64,000 nt of DNA, from NCBI RefSeq assembly GCF_007858475.1, contig NZ_VIGX01000004.1, positions 274,806 to 338,805 of the forward strand, given 5' to 3'. Source of the DNA: Tsukamurella conjunctivitidis (GTDB lineage Bacteria > Actinomycetota > Actinomycetes > Mycobacteriales > Mycobacteriaceae). This document shows, in pieces, positions 52,425 through 63,711 of the stretch (position 1 is the first letter of the stretch; each line of letters starts with the position of its first letter). The notes below the pieces were generated by a model. The model did not search any database. It was not told the origin of the DNA and saw nothing but the letters and a program-made list of their open reading frames with translations. The position numbers and the translations under genes are program-made.

Positions 52425-52449
52425 CAGGACGGCCGTCCTGTTGTACTAT
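52425..52449 (+). promoter_or_regulatory. Candidate atp operon promoter with a 16-bp palindrome
   Basis: The perfect palindrome CAGGACGGCCGTCCTG (52425-52440) lies 2 bp after the wecA stop, and a TACTAT -10-like hexamer follows at 52444-52449. The palindrome sits where a -35 box would be, so it may be an operator; as RNA it could also be a small hairpin. Initiation near 52456 would give a leader of about 180 nt before the atpI-like gene. Confidence 0.4.
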
Positions 52450-52633
52450 CGTGTGTAGTTGATCGGCTGGATCACCGCGCGGCCCCGATGTGGGGAGTGC
52501 CCCTACTTCTTGGTAGAGTCTCAGCCAATCACAAAGAATCCGTGATGTGACCCACGCTACGGATTCGGCAGACGCCGCCCCCGGTCGCCGCGAGACCTTC
52601 GCGTGGAGCGACCCTGACCCCGAAGGAGGGGAC

Positions 52634-53047
52634 ATGACGACGCCCGCCCCCTCCGTCGACGGCCAGGTCGGCCGCTCCGTCGTGACCTTCGTGAACCCGA
52701 TCGTGATCGTCGTCGGGCTCTCCGTGATCGCCGCGGGTGTCGGCACCGCCTTCGGGCATCCCTGGTTCGCCGCGTGGTTCCTGCTCGGCGGCATGATGTC
52801 CGTCCTCAACGCCAAGCTGGCGGTCCTCAAGGTGGCCACGGTCACCGCGGAGAACGAGCCGCGCAAGGCGCCCGTCGCCGTCAACTCGATGTTCCGGCTC
52901 GGTGTCGTCTCCGTCATCGCGATCGTCATCGCCTACTTCTTCCGGCCCGATGGGCTGGGCGTGATCTTCGGTCTCGCCGTCGGTCAGATCGTCCTCGTCC
53001 TGAACACCGTCATCCCCGTTCTGAAAGGGCTTCGCCAGCAGTCATGA
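52634..53047 (+). CDS. AtpI-like membrane protein of the ATP synthase operon (Rv1303-like)
   Basis: A 137-residue protein with four membrane helices (PIVIVVGLSVIAAGVGTAFG, WFAAWFLLGGMMSVLNAKLA and two later). AtpI-type proteins help assemble the c-ring. The ATG at 52634 has an excellent AAGGAGGGGAC site; a GTG at 52547 in the same frame would add 29 polar residues but has no such site. Its stop overlaps atpB (ATGA). Confidence 0.85.
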   Translation: MTTPAPSVDGQVGRSVVTFVNPIVIVVGLSVIAAGVGTAFGHPWFAAWFLLGGMMSVLNAKLAVLKVATVTAENEPRKAPVAVNSMFRLGVVSVIAIVIAYFFRPDGLGVIFGLAVGQIVLVLNTVIPVLKGLRQQS

Positions 53048-53796
53048 ACACCAATCTGTACGCCGAGGGCTCGATCAAGGTCGCCCACTACAAGTCGTTC
53101 GAGCTGTTCGGCATGACTTTTCACTGGGACACGATCCTGGCCACGGCCATCGCGGCGGCGATCGTTCTCATCCTGGCGTTCATCCTGAAGGCGAAGGTCA
53201 CCTCGACCGGCGTCCCGAGCGGTGTGCAGCTGTTCTGGGAGGCCATCACCATCCAGCTCCGCGGCCAGGTCGAGTCGTCGATCGGTATGCGCGTGGCGCC
53301 CTTCCTGCTGCCCCTGGCGATCGCGCTGTTCACGCTGATCCTGTTCGCGAACTGGCTCGCGGTGCTGCCGCAGCAGTACACGGGTGAGGGCGGCGCCCCC
53401 ACCGAGATCTTCATGCCGCCGGCCGCCGACGTCAGCTTCGTCTACGCGCTCGTGCTCGTCGTCTACCTCGGCTACCACTTCGCGGGTTTCCGCACGCACG
53501 GCATCTTCGGCTACCCCGCGAAGGTCGTGAAGGGCCACGCCCTCGGCCTGGCGCCCATCAACGTGATCGAGGAGCTCGTCTCGAAGCCGCTGTCGCTCGC
53601 ACTGCGACTCTTCGGCAACGTCTTCGCCGGCACGGTCATGGTCGCGGTCATCGCGCTCCTGCCGGCCTACGTGCTCTGGTTCCCGAACTCCCTGTGGAAG
53701 TCCTTCGAGCTCTTCGTCGGCCTCATCCAGGCGTTCATCTTCTCGCTCCTGACCATCCTGTACTTCTCCACCTCCATGGAGAAGACGCACCACTGA
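53044..53796 (+). CDS. atpB: ATP synthase F0 subunit a
   Basis: A 250-residue membrane subunit holding the proton half-channels. The essential Arg is in SKPLSLALRLFGNVFAGTVM near residue 190, and the last helices FVGLIQAFIFSLLTILYFST are intact. The ATG overlaps the atpI-like stop by 4 nt. Confidence 0.97.
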   Translation: MNTNLYAEGSIKVAHYKSFELFGMTFHWDTILATAIAAAIVLILAFILKAKVTSTGVPSGVQLFWEAITIQLRGQVESSIGMRVAPFLLPLAIALFTLILFANWLAVLPQQYTGEGGAPTEIFMPPAADVSFVYALVLVVYLGYHFAGFRTHGIFGYPAKVVKGHALGLAPINVIEELVSKPLSLALRLFGNVFAGTVMVAVIALLPAYVLWFPNSLWKSFELFVGLIQAFIFSLLTILYFSTSMEKTHH

Positions 53797-53874
53797 CCTG
53801 ACCGGGGCCCACACGGGCCACGGCCATGAAGACCCTGGTAGGCCGACTACCAGAAACCGAAAGGGAAAAGATAA

Positions 53875-54120
<246 letters not shown>

Positions 54121-54149
54121 CTCGCTCGTAAGAAACGGGAACTGACGTC

Positions 54150-54662
54150 ATGCAGCTCGCTGAGGGTAACTTCCTCCTCCCCACCGCGGGGACCTTCATC
54201 TCGTGCCTGATCATCTTCTTGATCGTGCTCGCAGTGATCTGGTTCTTCGTGGCACCGTCCATCCAGAAGGTCCTGGACGATCGCGAAAAGATGATCCACC
54301 AGACCGCGAACGACGGTCGCGCCGCGGCCAAGGGGTTCGAGGACGCCGAGTCGGAGTACCGCGCCGGAATCGCTTCCGCCCGCGGTGAGGCCGGCAGCAT
54401 CCGCGACGAGGCGCGCGCCACCGGCCGCGTCTCGATGGAGGAACAGAAGCAGCGGGCTACGGCCGAGGCGGACGCGATCACGCGGGAGAAGACCGAGCAG
54501 CTGCGCACCGCGGGCGAGTCCGCGGCCGCGGCGGCGCGCGCCGATCTCGCTCCGCTCTCGGCGTCGTTGGCGAGCCGCGTGCTCGGCTTCGACGTGACGC
54601 AGGACCCGGCCCTCAAGGCGAAGCTGGATGCACTCTCGAGCGACAAGGTGGTGAAGAACTAA
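54150..54662 (+). CDS. atpF: ATP synthase F0 subunit b
   Basis: A 170-residue stator arm: one N-terminal membrane helix (FISCLIIFLIVLAVIWFFVA) and a long charged coiled coil that pairs with the b-part of AtpH. The stop is directly followed by the atpH ATG. Confidence 0.96.
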   Translation: MQLAEGNFLLPTAGTFISCLIIFLIVLAVIWFFVAPSIQKVLDDREKMIHQTANDGRAAAKGFEDAESEYRAGIASARGEAGSIRDEARATGRVSMEEQKQRATAEADAITREKTEQLRTAGESAAAAARADLAPLSASLASRVLGFDVTQDPALKAKLDALSSDKVVKN

Positions 54663-56009
54663 ATGGGTGTCTTTATCGGCAACCTGATCGCCTTCGCGGT
54701 CATCCTCTTCGTCCTGTGGAAGTTCGTCGTTCCGCCGGTGAAGCGGCTCATGAAGGAGCGCCAGGACACGGTCCGGGCGCAGCTGGAGGAGTCGCGCATC
54801 GCGCAGGAGAAGCTGTCGCAGGCGGGTCAGGCGGGGGAGCGCGCGCGCTCCGACGCCGCCCGTGAGGGCAGCCAGATCCGCGACGAGGCCCGCGGCGACG
54901 CGGACGCGATCCGCGAGGATCTGCGCGCCCAGACCGAGCGCGAGGTCGCTCGGATCGGCGAGCACGGCCAGGGACAGATCGCGCTGAACCGCAGCAACCT
55001 GGTGCGGGGCTTCCGCAGCGGGCTCGGCGCCGAGGCCGTCGACGTGGCCGGGCGCCTCGTCCGCGACCATCTCGGCGATCCGGCCAACCAGGCCAAGTCC
55101 GTGGACCGCGCGCTCGGGGAGCTCGAGTCGATGACGCAGGGCGCCGACGAGGTGCGCGTCACCGAGGCCGATCGCATCGGCACCCGGTCGCTGCGCGCCG
55201 CGAGCCGCGACGCCGTGCGGTCCCTGGCCGCCGGCTTCGACCAGCGCACCGCCGGCCTCGACCAGGCCGCGCTGGCCCGCGTCGCCGACGACCTGGCCGA
55301 CGTGGTCAACGTCCTGGGCGAGCAGCCGGTGCTGCGCAAGCACCTCGCCGAGTCGGCCGAGGCCCCCGAGGCCAAGCGCACGCTCGTCGACAACCTCTTC
55401 GGCGGGAAGATCAGCGCCGAGGCCAACGCCTTCGTGCAGGACGCCGCGGCGGCGAAGTGGTCGGCCCCCGCCGACTTCGTGACCGCCGTCGAGCGTCAGG
55501 CCCGCGTGGCCGTGCTGCTCGGCGCCGAGCGCGCGGGCACGCTGGACGAGACCGAGGACGAGCTGTTCCGCGCGGGACGCATCCTCGAGGGCGAGCCGGA
55601 GCTGACCGCGGCCCTGTCCGACACCCGGGCGCCGGCCGCGACCCGCATCGCGCTGCTGGACAAGGTCTTCGGCGGCAAGGTGAACGAGTTCACCGCGGCG
55701 CTGCTGCGTCAGACGGTGCGTCTCGTGCGCGTCGGCCGCGTGGACGCCGCCGTCGCCTCGATCGCGGAGCTGGCAGCGGCCCGCCGCGGCGAGTCCGTCG
55801 CGGTCGTCGAGTCGGCGGTCGCTCTGACCGACGCCCAGCGGACCCGCACCGCGGACCTGCTGGCCCGCATCTACCAGCGCAAGATCGCGGTACAGACCGA
55901 GGTCGTCGCCGAGCTCCTGGGCGGCCTGCGCATCACGGTGGGCAACGAGGTCATCGAGGCCGACATCGCGTCGCGCCTCGACAAGGCCGCCGAACAGCTG
56001 CCCCGCTAA
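54663..56009 (+). CDS. atpH: ATP synthase fused subunit b-delta
   Basis: A 448-residue fusion: an N-terminal b' part with membrane helix ([20 protein letters not shown]) and coiled coil (about 1-165), then a full OSCP/delta domain ending in [18 protein letters not shown]. The fusion is a hallmark of Mycobacteriales and replaces the separate delta subunit. Confidence 0.96.
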   Translation: MGVFIGNLIAFAVILFVLWKFVVPPVKRLMKERQDTVRAQLEESRIAQEKLSQAGQAGERARSDAAREGSQIRDEARGDADAIREDLRAQTEREVARIGEHGQGQIALNRSNLVRGFRSGLGAEAVDVAGRLVRDHLGDPANQAKSVDRALGELESMTQGADEVRVTEADRIGTRSLRAASRDAVRSLAAGFDQRTAGLDQAALARVADDLADVVNVLGEQPVLRKHLAESAEAPEAKRTLVDNLFGGKISAEANAFVQDAAAAKWSAPADFVTAVERQARVAVLLGAERAGTLDETEDELFRAGRILEGEPELTAALSDTRAPAATRIALLDKVFGGKVNEFTAALLRQTVRLVRVGRVDAAVASIAELAAARRGESVAVVESAVALTDAQRTRTADLLARIYQRKIAVQTEVVAELLGGLRITVGNEVIEADIASRLDKAAEQLPR

Positions 56010-56056
56010 CACACACAAACTTCCACCCAGAACACAAAAGAGGGAAACGAGTACTC

Positions 56057-57691
56057 ATGGCTGAGTTGACGATCTCAACCGACGACGTCAAGGGCGCGAT
56101 CGAGCAGTATGTCTCGACGTTCGAGGCCGACGCCTCCCGCGAGGAGATCGGCACCGTCTCCGACACCGCCGACGGCATCGCCCACGTGACCGGGCTCCCC
56201 GGCGCGATGGCGAATGAGCTGCTCGAGTTCCCCGGCGGGGTGCTCGGCGTGGCCCTGAACCTCGACGAGGACGAGATCGGCGCCGTCATCCTCGGTAACT
56301 ACGAGGAGCTCGAGGAGGGCCAGCAGGTCCGCCGTACCGGCGACGTGCTGTCCGTGCCCGTGGGCGACAAGTTCCTGGGCCGCGTGGTCAACCCGCTCGG
56401 CCAACCGATCGACGGCCTGGGCGACATCGAGGCCGAGGAGCAGCGCGTCCTCGAGCTGCAGGCCGCCACCGTGCTCGAGCGTCAGCCCGTCGAGGAGTCG
56501 CTCGCCACCGGCATCAAGGCCATCGACGCGATGACCGCCATCGGCCGCGGCCAGCGCCAGCTCGTCATCGGCGACCGCAAGACCGGCAAGACCGCCGTCT
56601 GCGTCGATACCATCCTGAACCAGAAGTCGAACTGGGAGTCGGGCGATCCGACCAAGCAGGTCCGCTGCATCTACGTCGCCATCGGCCAGAAGGGCTCGAC
56701 GATCGCCGGTGTGAAGTCGGCGCTCGACGAGGCCGGCGCGATGGAGTACACCACCATCGTCGCTGCCCCCGCGTCCGATTCGGCCGGCTTCAAGTGGCTC
56801 GCGCCCTACACCGGCTCGGCCATCGGCCAGCACTGGATGTACCAGGGCAAGCACGTCCTCATCGTCTTCGACGACCTGTCGAAGCAGGCCGAGGCCTACC
56901 GCGCCATCTCGCTGCTGCTGCGTCGCCCGCCGGGCCGCGAGGCGTACCCCGGCGACGTCTTCTACCTGCACTCCCGCCTGCTGGAGCGCTCGGCGAAGCT
57001 GTCCGACGCCCTCGGCGGCGGCTCGATGACCGCGCTGCCGATCATCGAGACCAAGGCCAACGACGTCTCGGCGTTCATCCCGACCAACGTCATCTCGATC
57101 ACCGACGGCCAGGTCTTCCTCGAGTCCGACCTGTTCAACAAGGGCGTCCGCCCCGCGATCAACGTCGGTACGTCCGTGTCCCGCGTCGGTGGCGCCGCCC
57201 AGACCAAGGGCCTCAAGAAGGTCTCGGGCTCGCTGCGTCTGGAGCTCGCCCAGTTCCGTGAGCTGGAGGCCTTCTCGGCCTTCGCTTCGGACCTCGACGA
57301 CGCCTCGAAGGCGCAGCTGGCGCGTGGCGCCCGCTGGGTCGAGCTGCTCAAGCAGGACCAGTACAGCCCGTCGTCGGTCGAGGACGAGATCGTCTCGATC
57401 TACCTCTGCGGCGAGGGCCACTACGACTCGGTGCCCGTCGAGGACGTGCGCCGCTTCGACGGTGAGCTGCTGAGCCACCTGCACCACGCCGCGGCCGGCG
57501 TCTACGAGTCGATCGCGGGCGGCAAGGTCCTCGAGAAGGACCAGGCGGAGATCCTGGTCGCCGAGACCAACCGCTTCAAGCAGAGCTTCCTCGCCTCCGA
57601 CGGCTCCCGCGTGGTCAACGAGGCCGAGGCCGGCGCGCTGCCCGCCGAGGACGTCGAGCACGAGACGATCAAGGTCAAGCGCAATGGCTAG
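56057..57691 (+). CDS. atpA: ATP synthase F1 subunit alpha
   Basis: A 544-residue regulatory-nucleotide subunit. Walker [15 protein letters not shown] lies near residue 173, and the family signature [17 protein letters not shown] near 370. A C-terminal extension of about 30 residues (after [10 protein letters not shown]) is typical of mycobacteria, where it suppresses ATP hydrolysis. The ATG at 56057 follows a GAGGGAAACGAG site. It overlaps atpG by 8 nt. Confidence 0.98.
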   Translation: MAELTISTDDVKGAIEQYVSTFEADASREEIGTVSDTADGIAHVTGLPGAMANELLEFPGGVLGVALNLDEDEIGAVILGNYEELEEGQQVRRTGDVLSVPVGDKFLGRVVNPLGQPIDGLGDIEAEEQRVLELQAATVLERQPVEESLATGIKAIDAMTAIGRGQRQLVIGDRKTGKTAVCVDTILNQKSNWESGDPTKQVRCIYVAIGQKGSTIAGVKSALDEAGAMEYTTIVAAPASDSAGFKWLAPYTGSAIGQHWMYQGKHVLIVFDDLSKQAEAYRAISLLLRRPPGREAYPGDVFYLHSRLLERSAKLSDALGGGSMTALPIIETKANDVSAFIPTNVISITDGQVFLESDLFNKGVRPAINVGTSVSRVGGAAQTKGLKKVSGSLRLELAQFRELEAFSAFASDLDDASKAQLARGARWVELLKQDQYSPSSVEDEIVSIYLCGEGHYDSVPVEDVRRFDGELLSHLHHAAAGVYESIAGGKVLEKDQAEILVAETNRFKQSFLASDGSRVVNEAEAGALPAEDVEHETIKVKRNG

Positions 57692-58607
57692 TATCCGAGA
57701 GCTGCGCTCGCGGATCCGGTCGGTCAACTCGACCAAGAAGATCACCAAGGCGCAGGAACTGATCGCGACATCGCGGATCACCAAGGCGCAGGCCCGGGTC
57801 GCGGCCGCCAAGCCGTACGCCGAGGAGATGACCTCGGTGCTCTCGGAGCTGGCGAGCAAGTCCGGTTCGCTGGATCACCCGCTCCTCACCGAGCGGGCGA
57901 ACCCGAAGCGCGCCGCGATCCTCGTCGTCTCGTCCGACCGCGGTATGTGCGGCGGCTACAACTCCAACGTCCTGCGGGAGACGCGCGAGCTGATCCAGCT
58001 GCTCAAGGACGAGGGCAAGGAGCCCGTCCTGTACGTCACCGGGCAGAAGGGGCTGGACTACTTCCGGTTCCGCGGCCAGGAGGTGGCGGGTGCCTGGACC
58101 GGCTTCTCGCAGCAGCCGCACCACTCGGACGCCACCGCGGCGACCGAGACCCTGGTGAAGCTCTTCGAGACCGGCTCGCAGGAGTACGTGACGATCGACG
58201 GAGTCGAGACGCACGGCGTCGACGAGCTGCACATCGTCTACACGCGCTTCGTGTCGATGCTCTCGCAGAACCCCGAGGTGCGCCGCATGGCTCCGCTCGT
58301 GGTCGAGGAGAGCGACGGCACGTCGGGTGACGGCGAGGCGGCGGCCCGCAACTTCACCTTCGAGCCCAGCGCCGACAGCCTGCTGTCGTCGCTGCTGCCG
58401 AAGTACATCGCGACCCGCGTCTTCGCGGCCCTGCTCGACTCGGCGGCGTCGGAGAGCGCCGCGCGTCGTACGGCCATGAAGGCGGCCACCGACAACGCCA
58501 ACGATCTGGCCGTCTCCCTCTCCCGCGAGGCCAACCAGCTCCGCCAGGCGCAGATCACCCAGGAAATCAGCGAAATCGTCGGTGGCGCCGGCGCCCTCGC
58601 GAACTAG
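57684..58607 (+). CDS. atpG: ATP synthase F1 subunit gamma
   Basis: A 307-residue central shaft: N-terminal helix [20 protein letters not shown] and C-terminal helix [20 protein letters not shown] form the coiled coil inside the alpha-beta ring. The insert around [13 protein letters not shown] matches the extra loop known in mycobacterial gamma, implicated in coupling. Starts within the atpA end. Confidence 0.97.
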   Translation: MASIRELRSRIRSVNSTKKITKAQELIATSRITKAQARVAAAKPYAEEMTSVLSELASKSGSLDHPLLTERANPKRAAILVVSSDRGMCGGYNSNVLRETRELIQLLKDEGKEPVLYVTGQKGLDYFRFRGQEVAGAWTGFSQQPHHSDATAATETLVKLFETGSQEYVTIDGVETHGVDELHIVYTRFVSMLSQNPEVRRMAPLVVEESDGTSGDGEAAARNFTFEPSADSLLSSLLPKYIATRVFAALLDSAASESAARRTAMKAATDNANDLAVSLSREANQLRQAQITQEISEIVGGAGALAN

Positions 58608-60071
<1,464 letters not shown>

Positions 60072-60077
60072 TTTCCA

Positions 60078-60461
60078 GTGGCTGACACGGCGTTTCAGGT
60101 AGAGGTCGTCTCCGTCGAGGAGCGGCTGTGGTCGGGCGAGGCGACCTTCGTCATCGCCCAGACCACGGAGGGTGAGCTGGGTGTCCTGGCTCACCACGAG
60201 CCGCTGTTCGGCCAGCTCACCACCGGTGGCGCCGTCGCCATCGACACGGTGGGCGGCGAGCGACTGGCCGCGGCGATCCGCGGCGGCTTCCTCTCGGTGA
60301 CCGGCGAGAAGGTCACCGTGCTGGCGGACGGGGCCGAATGGGCCTCCACGCTGGAGGAGGCCGAGGTCCGGCGCGCCCTCGAGGCGGCGGCGGAGGGGTC
60401 CGACGAGCAGGCGACCGCGCAGGGACAGCTGCGCGCGATCGAGTTCCTCGCGGGCAAGTAA
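60078..60461 (+). CDS. atpC: ATP synthase F1 subunit epsilon
   Basis: A 127-residue subunit with the beta-sandwich (FQVEVVSVEERLWSGEATFV, then GELGVLAHHEPLFGQL) and a short C-terminal helical part. It controls rotation and ATP hydrolysis. The GTG start lies 6 nt after atpD. Last gene of the operon. Confidence 0.96.
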   Translation: MADTAFQVEVVSVEERLWSGEATFVIAQTTEGELGVLAHHEPLFGQLTTGGAVAIDTVGGERLAAAIRGGFLSVTGEKVTVLADGAEWASTLEEAEVRRALEAAAEGSDEQATAQGQLRAIEFLAGK

Positions 60462-60478
60462 TATAGAAGCAGCAGCGT

Positions 60479-60517
60479 GAAAGCCGGTGGCCCGGTCAAG
60501 ACGGGCCACCGGCTTTC
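60479..60517 (+). terminator. Terminator of the atp operon
   Basis: A 16-bp perfect stem (GAAAGCCGGTGGCCCG with its complement) closes on the loop GTCAAGA, 18 bp after the atpC stop. The T-tail is short. Confidence 0.88.
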
Positions 60518-60552
60518 CTGCTATCCGGGCACGGAGCAGTGAGGAGCGCGTG

Positions 60553-60978
60553 ATGGGCGGTGTGGTCTTCGTCGCGGTGGTCGCCGTCCTGGTGCTGCTC
60601 GCCGTCGGCGCGGTCGTCGCCCTGCGTCTCTACAGCCTCCGCGTCGCCGGTGTGCCGATCATCCTCCGGTACCTCCCGGCCCAGGAGGAGCAGGGCTGGC
60701 GCCACGGCACGCTCCGCTACGACGACCACGAACTCAAGTACTACCGGCTTTCCAGCGTGCGGCTCGGGCCGAGCTGGACGCTACCGCGCAGCGGGACCGA
60801 GATCGTCGGCCGGCGCGCGCCGCACGGGACCGAACTGGACGTCATCGATCCGGACATGGTGATCGTGCACGCGGTCACCCCGGGAGGCGAGACCGAGCTC
60901 GCCTTCGCGCGCGACGGGCTGACGGCGTTCCAGTCCTGGCTGGAATCGCGGCCGAGCCCGCGGCGCCAGCGCCCGTAG
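60553..60978 (+). CDS. DUF2550 membrane protein (Rv1312-like)
   Basis: A 141-residue protein with one N-terminal membrane helix (VVFVAVVAVLVLLAVGAVVA) and a cytosolic domain with YLPAQEEQGWRHGTLRYDD and AFARDGLTAFQSWLES. DUF2550 is confined to actinobacteria and its role is unknown. The ATG at 60553 has GAGGAG 7 nt before; GTG 60550 is too close. Separated from atpC by the terminator, so probably independent. Confidence 0.88.
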   Translation: MGGVVFVAVVAVLVLLAVGAVVALRLYSLRVAGVPIILRYLPAQEEQGWRHGTLRYDDHELKYYRLSSVRLGPSWTLPRSGTEIVGRRAPHGTELDVIDPDMVIVHAVTPGGETELAFARDGLTAFQSWLESRPSPRRQRP

Positions 60979-60993
60979 CCCCCGGCGGCACCG

Positions 60994-61566
60994 TCAGCGA
61001 TCGCCGCCGGGCTTCCACAGCACGTCGCCCCCGGGATTGGCGACTCGGGACAGGATGAACAGCAGGTCCGAGAGCCGGTTGAGGTACTTCGCCGGCAGGA
61101 CCGAGACGCTGTCACCGTGTTCGCGCACGGCGTCCCACGCCGCCCGCTCGGCCCGCCGCACGACGGTGCGCGCCAGGTGCAGGTACGCGGCCAGGGGAGT
61201 GCCGCCGGGCAGCACGAACGAGTCGAGCTTGGGCAGATCCTCGTTGTACTCGTCGCACCATGCCTCGAGGCGGTCGATGTAGTCCGGGGTGACGCGGAGC
61301 GGCGGGTACTCCGGATCGTCGACGACGGGGTTCGACAGGTCCGCGCCCACGTCGAAGAGTTCGTTCTGGATCCGCACCAGCACGGCACGCAGCTCGGGCT
61401 CCGGGGCTCCGACGGTGACCGCCAGCCCGAGGGCGGCGTTCGCCTCGTCGCAATCCGCGTAGGCCCGCAGTCGCGCATCCGATTTCGTGACTCGGGAGAA
61501 GTCTCCGAGGCCGGTGGTCCCGTCGTCGCCGGTGCGGGTGTAGATCCGGGTGAGGTGGACAGCCAT
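60994..61566 (-). CDS. Cob(I)yrinic acid a,c-diamide adenosyltransferase (PduO type)
   Basis: A 190-residue enzyme that transfers adenosyl from ATP to cob(I)alamin. The ATP loop [17 protein letters not shown] lies at residues 8-24, the conserved [11 protein letters not shown] near 69, and the cobalamin-side RRAERAAW near 136 with [13 protein letters not shown] at the end. ATG 61566 starts [10 protein letters not shown] as in mycobacterial relatives; GTG 61572 is 2 codons upstream. It is divergent from murA across 48 bp. Confidence 0.93.
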   Translation of the reverse strand: MAVHLTRIYTRTGDDGTTGLGDFSRVTKSDARLRAYADCDEANAALGLAVTVGAPEPELRAVLVRIQNELFDVGADLSNPVVDDPEYPPLRVTPDYIDRLEAWCDEYNEDLPKLDSFVLPGGTPLAAYLHLARTVVRRAERAAWDAVREHGDSVSVLPAKYLNRLSDLLFILSRVANPGGDVLWKPGGDR

Positions 61567-61601
61567 GGTCACAGGCTGTCACAGGCCCGGGCGACGTGCC
61601 A

Positions 61602-61607
61602 TAGGCT
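61602..61607 (+). promoter_or_regulatory. -10 box (TAGGCT) of a leaderless promoter for murA
   Basis: TAGGCT ends 7 nt before the GTG at 61615. No ribosome binding site is present. Confidence 0.45.
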
Positions 61608-61614
61608 GACCGGT

Positions 61615-62868
61615 GTGGGTGAGAAGTTTCTGGTGCACGGCGGAGCCCGGCTGACCGGCGAGGTCACTGTGGGCGGCGCGAAGAACAGCGTGCTGAAGTT
61701 GATGGCGGCAACGTTGCTCGCCGAGGGCACATCGGTGCTCACCAATTGCCCCGAGATCCTCGACGTCCCGCTCATGGCGGACGTCCTGCGGGGACTCGGC
61801 GCCGAGGTGGAGCTCGAGGGCGATACGGCGCGGATCACCACGCCGGCGGTACTCAACCATCGCGCCGACTTCGACGCGGTCAAGCAGTTCCGCGCTTCGG
61901 TGTGCGTGCTCGGACCGCTGATGGCGCGCGAACACCGCGCGGTCGTCGCGCTCCCCGGGGGCGACGCGATCGGCTCGCGCCCGCTCGACATGCACCAGTC
62001 GGGACTGCGCGCGCTCGGCGCGACCAGCTCGATCGAGCACGGATGCGTCGTGGCCCAGGCCGATGCGCTGACCGGTGCGGAGATCACGTTGGAGTTCCCC
62101 TCGGTGGGCGCGACCGAGAACATCCTCATGGCCGCGGTCCTCGCCTCGGGCCTGACGGTGATCAGCAATGTCGCCCGGGAACCGGAGATCGTCGATCTCT
62201 GCGCGATGCTCGTGCAGATGGGCGCCGACATCGAGGGGATCGGCACCGACACCCTCATGGTGCGCGGGGTGGAGAAGCTGCACCCCACGGAGCACCGGGT
62301 GATCGGCGATCGCATCGTCGCGGCCACCTGGGGCTTCGCCGCGGTGATGACCCGGGGGGACATCACGGTGAACGGCGTTGCTCCCGAGACCCTGGGCGTC
62401 GTGCTGCAGAAGCTGCAGGACGCGGGGGCGACGGTGACCGAGCGCGCCGACGGCTTCCGCATCGCTTCGCCGGAGCGGCCCCACGCGGTGAACGTCGCGA
62501 CCCTCCCGTTCCCCGGTTTCCCCACCGATCTGCAGCCGATGGCGATCGGCATGGCGTGCGTGGCCGACGGCACGTCGATGATCACCGAGAACGTCTTCGA
62601 GGCGCGGTTCCGCTTCGTGGAGGAGATGGTGCGCCTCGGGGCGGACGCCCGGACCGACGGGCACCACGCCGTGATCAGGGGAGTGGAGCAACTCTCGAGC
62701 GCGCCGGTCTGGTCGACGGACATCCGGGCCGGCGTCGGCCTGGTGCTGGCCGGTCTCTGCGCCGACGGGGTGACCGAAGTCCACGACGTCTTCCACATCG
62801 ACCGCGGTTATCCGAACTTCGTGGGGAACGTGACCGCGCTCGGTGGACAGATCGAACGCGTCCCCTGA
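61615..62868 (+). CDS. murA: UDP-N-acetylglucosamine 1-carboxyvinyltransferase
   Basis: A 417-residue enzyme that adds enolpyruvate from PEP to UDP-GlcNAc, the first committed step of peptidoglycan synthesis. It has the substrate loop [10 protein letters not shown] near residue 20 and the catalytic loop [13 protein letters not shown] at 115-127. The catalytic Cys of E. coli (C115) is Asp117 here, as in M. tuberculosis, which makes the enzyme insensitive to fosfomycin. Terminal [19 protein letters not shown] is intact. The gene is the last before the rRNA operon, as in mycobacteria. Confidence 0.97.
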   Translation: MGEKFLVHGGARLTGEVTVGGAKNSVLKLMAATLLAEGTSVLTNCPEILDVPLMADVLRGLGAEVELEGDTARITTPAVLNHRADFDAVKQFRASVCVLGPLMAREHRAVVALPGGDAIGSRPLDMHQSGLRALGATSSIEHGCVVAQADALTGAEITLEFPSVGATENILMAAVLASGLTVISNVAREPEIVDLCAMLVQMGADIEGIGTDTLMVRGVEKLHPTEHRVIGDRIVAATWGFAAVMTRGDITVNGVAPETLGVVLQKLQDAGATVTERADGFRIASPERPHAVNVATLPFPGFPTDLQPMAIGMACVADGTSMITENVFEARFRFVEEMVRLGADARTDGHHAVIRGVEQLSSAPVWSTDIRAGVGLVLAGLCADGVTEVHDVFHIDRGYPNFVGNVTALGGQIERVP

Positions 62869-63189
62869 TGCGCCGCGGCGCGGCCGGAAGTGCCGCGCTC
62901 CGGCGGTGCGGATAGGCGGGACCACCTGCCGATTTGTGTTCCGAGTTCGACGTGTGTAACTTATATCGAGTCAGCAGCGCCCAGGCGCCGCCCGGCAAGG
63001 CCCACAGCAGTCCAATGAATCTGGATCTCGACGCGCCGCCGGAAGTTCGGAAACCGGGACGATCCGCAAGGATCATCACGCTGGCCGCCACGGAAGAGAA
63101 ACCTCTCCTCGACCGCGCTCCGCGCGATCGTGTGGTTCCTCCATGTGGTGAGCGGTTCGGAAACCCGAAACGTGGCCCGTGAGAGCGAG

Positions 63190-63218
63190 TTGCGAGCGAG
63201 AATCCGAACTGCTAGGCT
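63190..63218 (+). promoter_or_regulatory. rrn promoter 1
   Basis: TTGCGA (63190-63195), 17-bp spacer, TAGGCT (63213-63218). It lies in the first copy of the 157-bp duplication. Confidence 0.6.
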
Positions 63219-63346
63219 AGAACGGTTGCTTCGAGCAGCCAGCCCCATAAACGAACATCACTGTCGAGCGCTTGGTGCGGTCGGGAGGGTTCGAGCGTGT
63301 GGTTGTGCGGTGTGAAGCGCTTCCGAGGGTGGCCCGCGAGAGCGAG

Positions 63347-63375
63347 TTGCACACGGAAATCCGATCTGCTAAGCT
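63347..63375 (+). promoter_or_regulatory. rrn promoter 2
   Basis: TTGCAC (63347-63352), 17-bp spacer, TAAGCT (63370-63375), in the second copy. The flanks GAGAGCGAGTTGC and GAACGGTTGCT are shared with promoter 1. Confidence 0.65.
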
Positions 63376-63410
63376 TGAACGGTTGCTCCGAGCGGGTCAG
63401 CCCAGTGAGT

Positions 63411-63439
63411 TTGACTGGGTGACTGCGATAGAGTAGCAT
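63411..63439 (+). promoter_or_regulatory. rrn promoter 3
   Basis: TTGACT (63411-63416), 17-bp spacer, TAGCAT (63434-63439). It has the best -35 match of the three and is closest to the 16S gene. Confidence 0.65.
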
Positions 63440-63501
63440 GAACGGCCTGCGAAGGTGCGGTTCACACAGAATAGATATGGTGTGAGCGGCCGCGTTTGGC
63501 G

Positions 63502-63515
63502 TGTTCTTTGAGAAC
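63502..63515 (+). promoter_or_regulatory. boxA-like antitermination sequence
   Basis: TGTTCTTTGAGAAC resembles the boxA of mycobacterial rRNA leaders, where Nus factors bind to stop Rho from ending rRNA transcription. GTTCT and AGAAC can also pair. Confidence 0.6.
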
Positions 63516-63541
63516 TCAACAGTGTGTCGATGAAATTGTCA

Positions 63542-63561
63542 GTGCCAAAATTTTTTGGCAC
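63542..63561 (+). other. AT-rich hairpin in the rRNA leader
   Basis: GTGCCAAA and TTTGGCAC form an 8-bp stem around ATTT, with a T-run inside the 3' arm. It may be part of the RNase III processing stalk or a weak pause site; the sequence does not decide. Confidence 0.5.
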
Positions 63562-63711
63562 GCATGGACAATCAAATTACTTGGTTGTTTGTGTTGTGGC
63601 TTTTCTCGTTTATTTCTTTGCGAGATGTATTTCTGGAATCATTGATTTTTGTCAGTGGTTTCGTTTTGTTCAGGATTTCCTGGATTATGCTGAAACCTTG
63701 TGTTTCTAGTG

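Larger units (their letters stand above)
62869..63711 (+). promoter_or_regulatory. rRNA operon promoter and leader region
   Basis: 843 bp without a credible protein gene. It contains three promoters with 17-bp spacers (separate entries), a weaker TTGTGT/TAACTT pair near 62934-62962, a boxA-like antitermination sequence and a hairpin near 63550. The first two promoters lie in imperfect tandem copies spaced 157 bp, starting near 63172 and 63329. From about 63520 the DNA turns AT-rich, as usual just before a 16S gene. Confidence 0.8.

Noticed and set aside
52547-52633. GTG 52547 as start of the atpI-like gene
   Set aside because: No ribosome binding site, while ATG 52634 has AAGGAGGGGAC; kept as an alternative only.
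62934-63182. An 82-codon frame in the rRNA leader
   Set aside because: It crosses the predicted promoter area, has no ribosome binding site and no recognisable domain.
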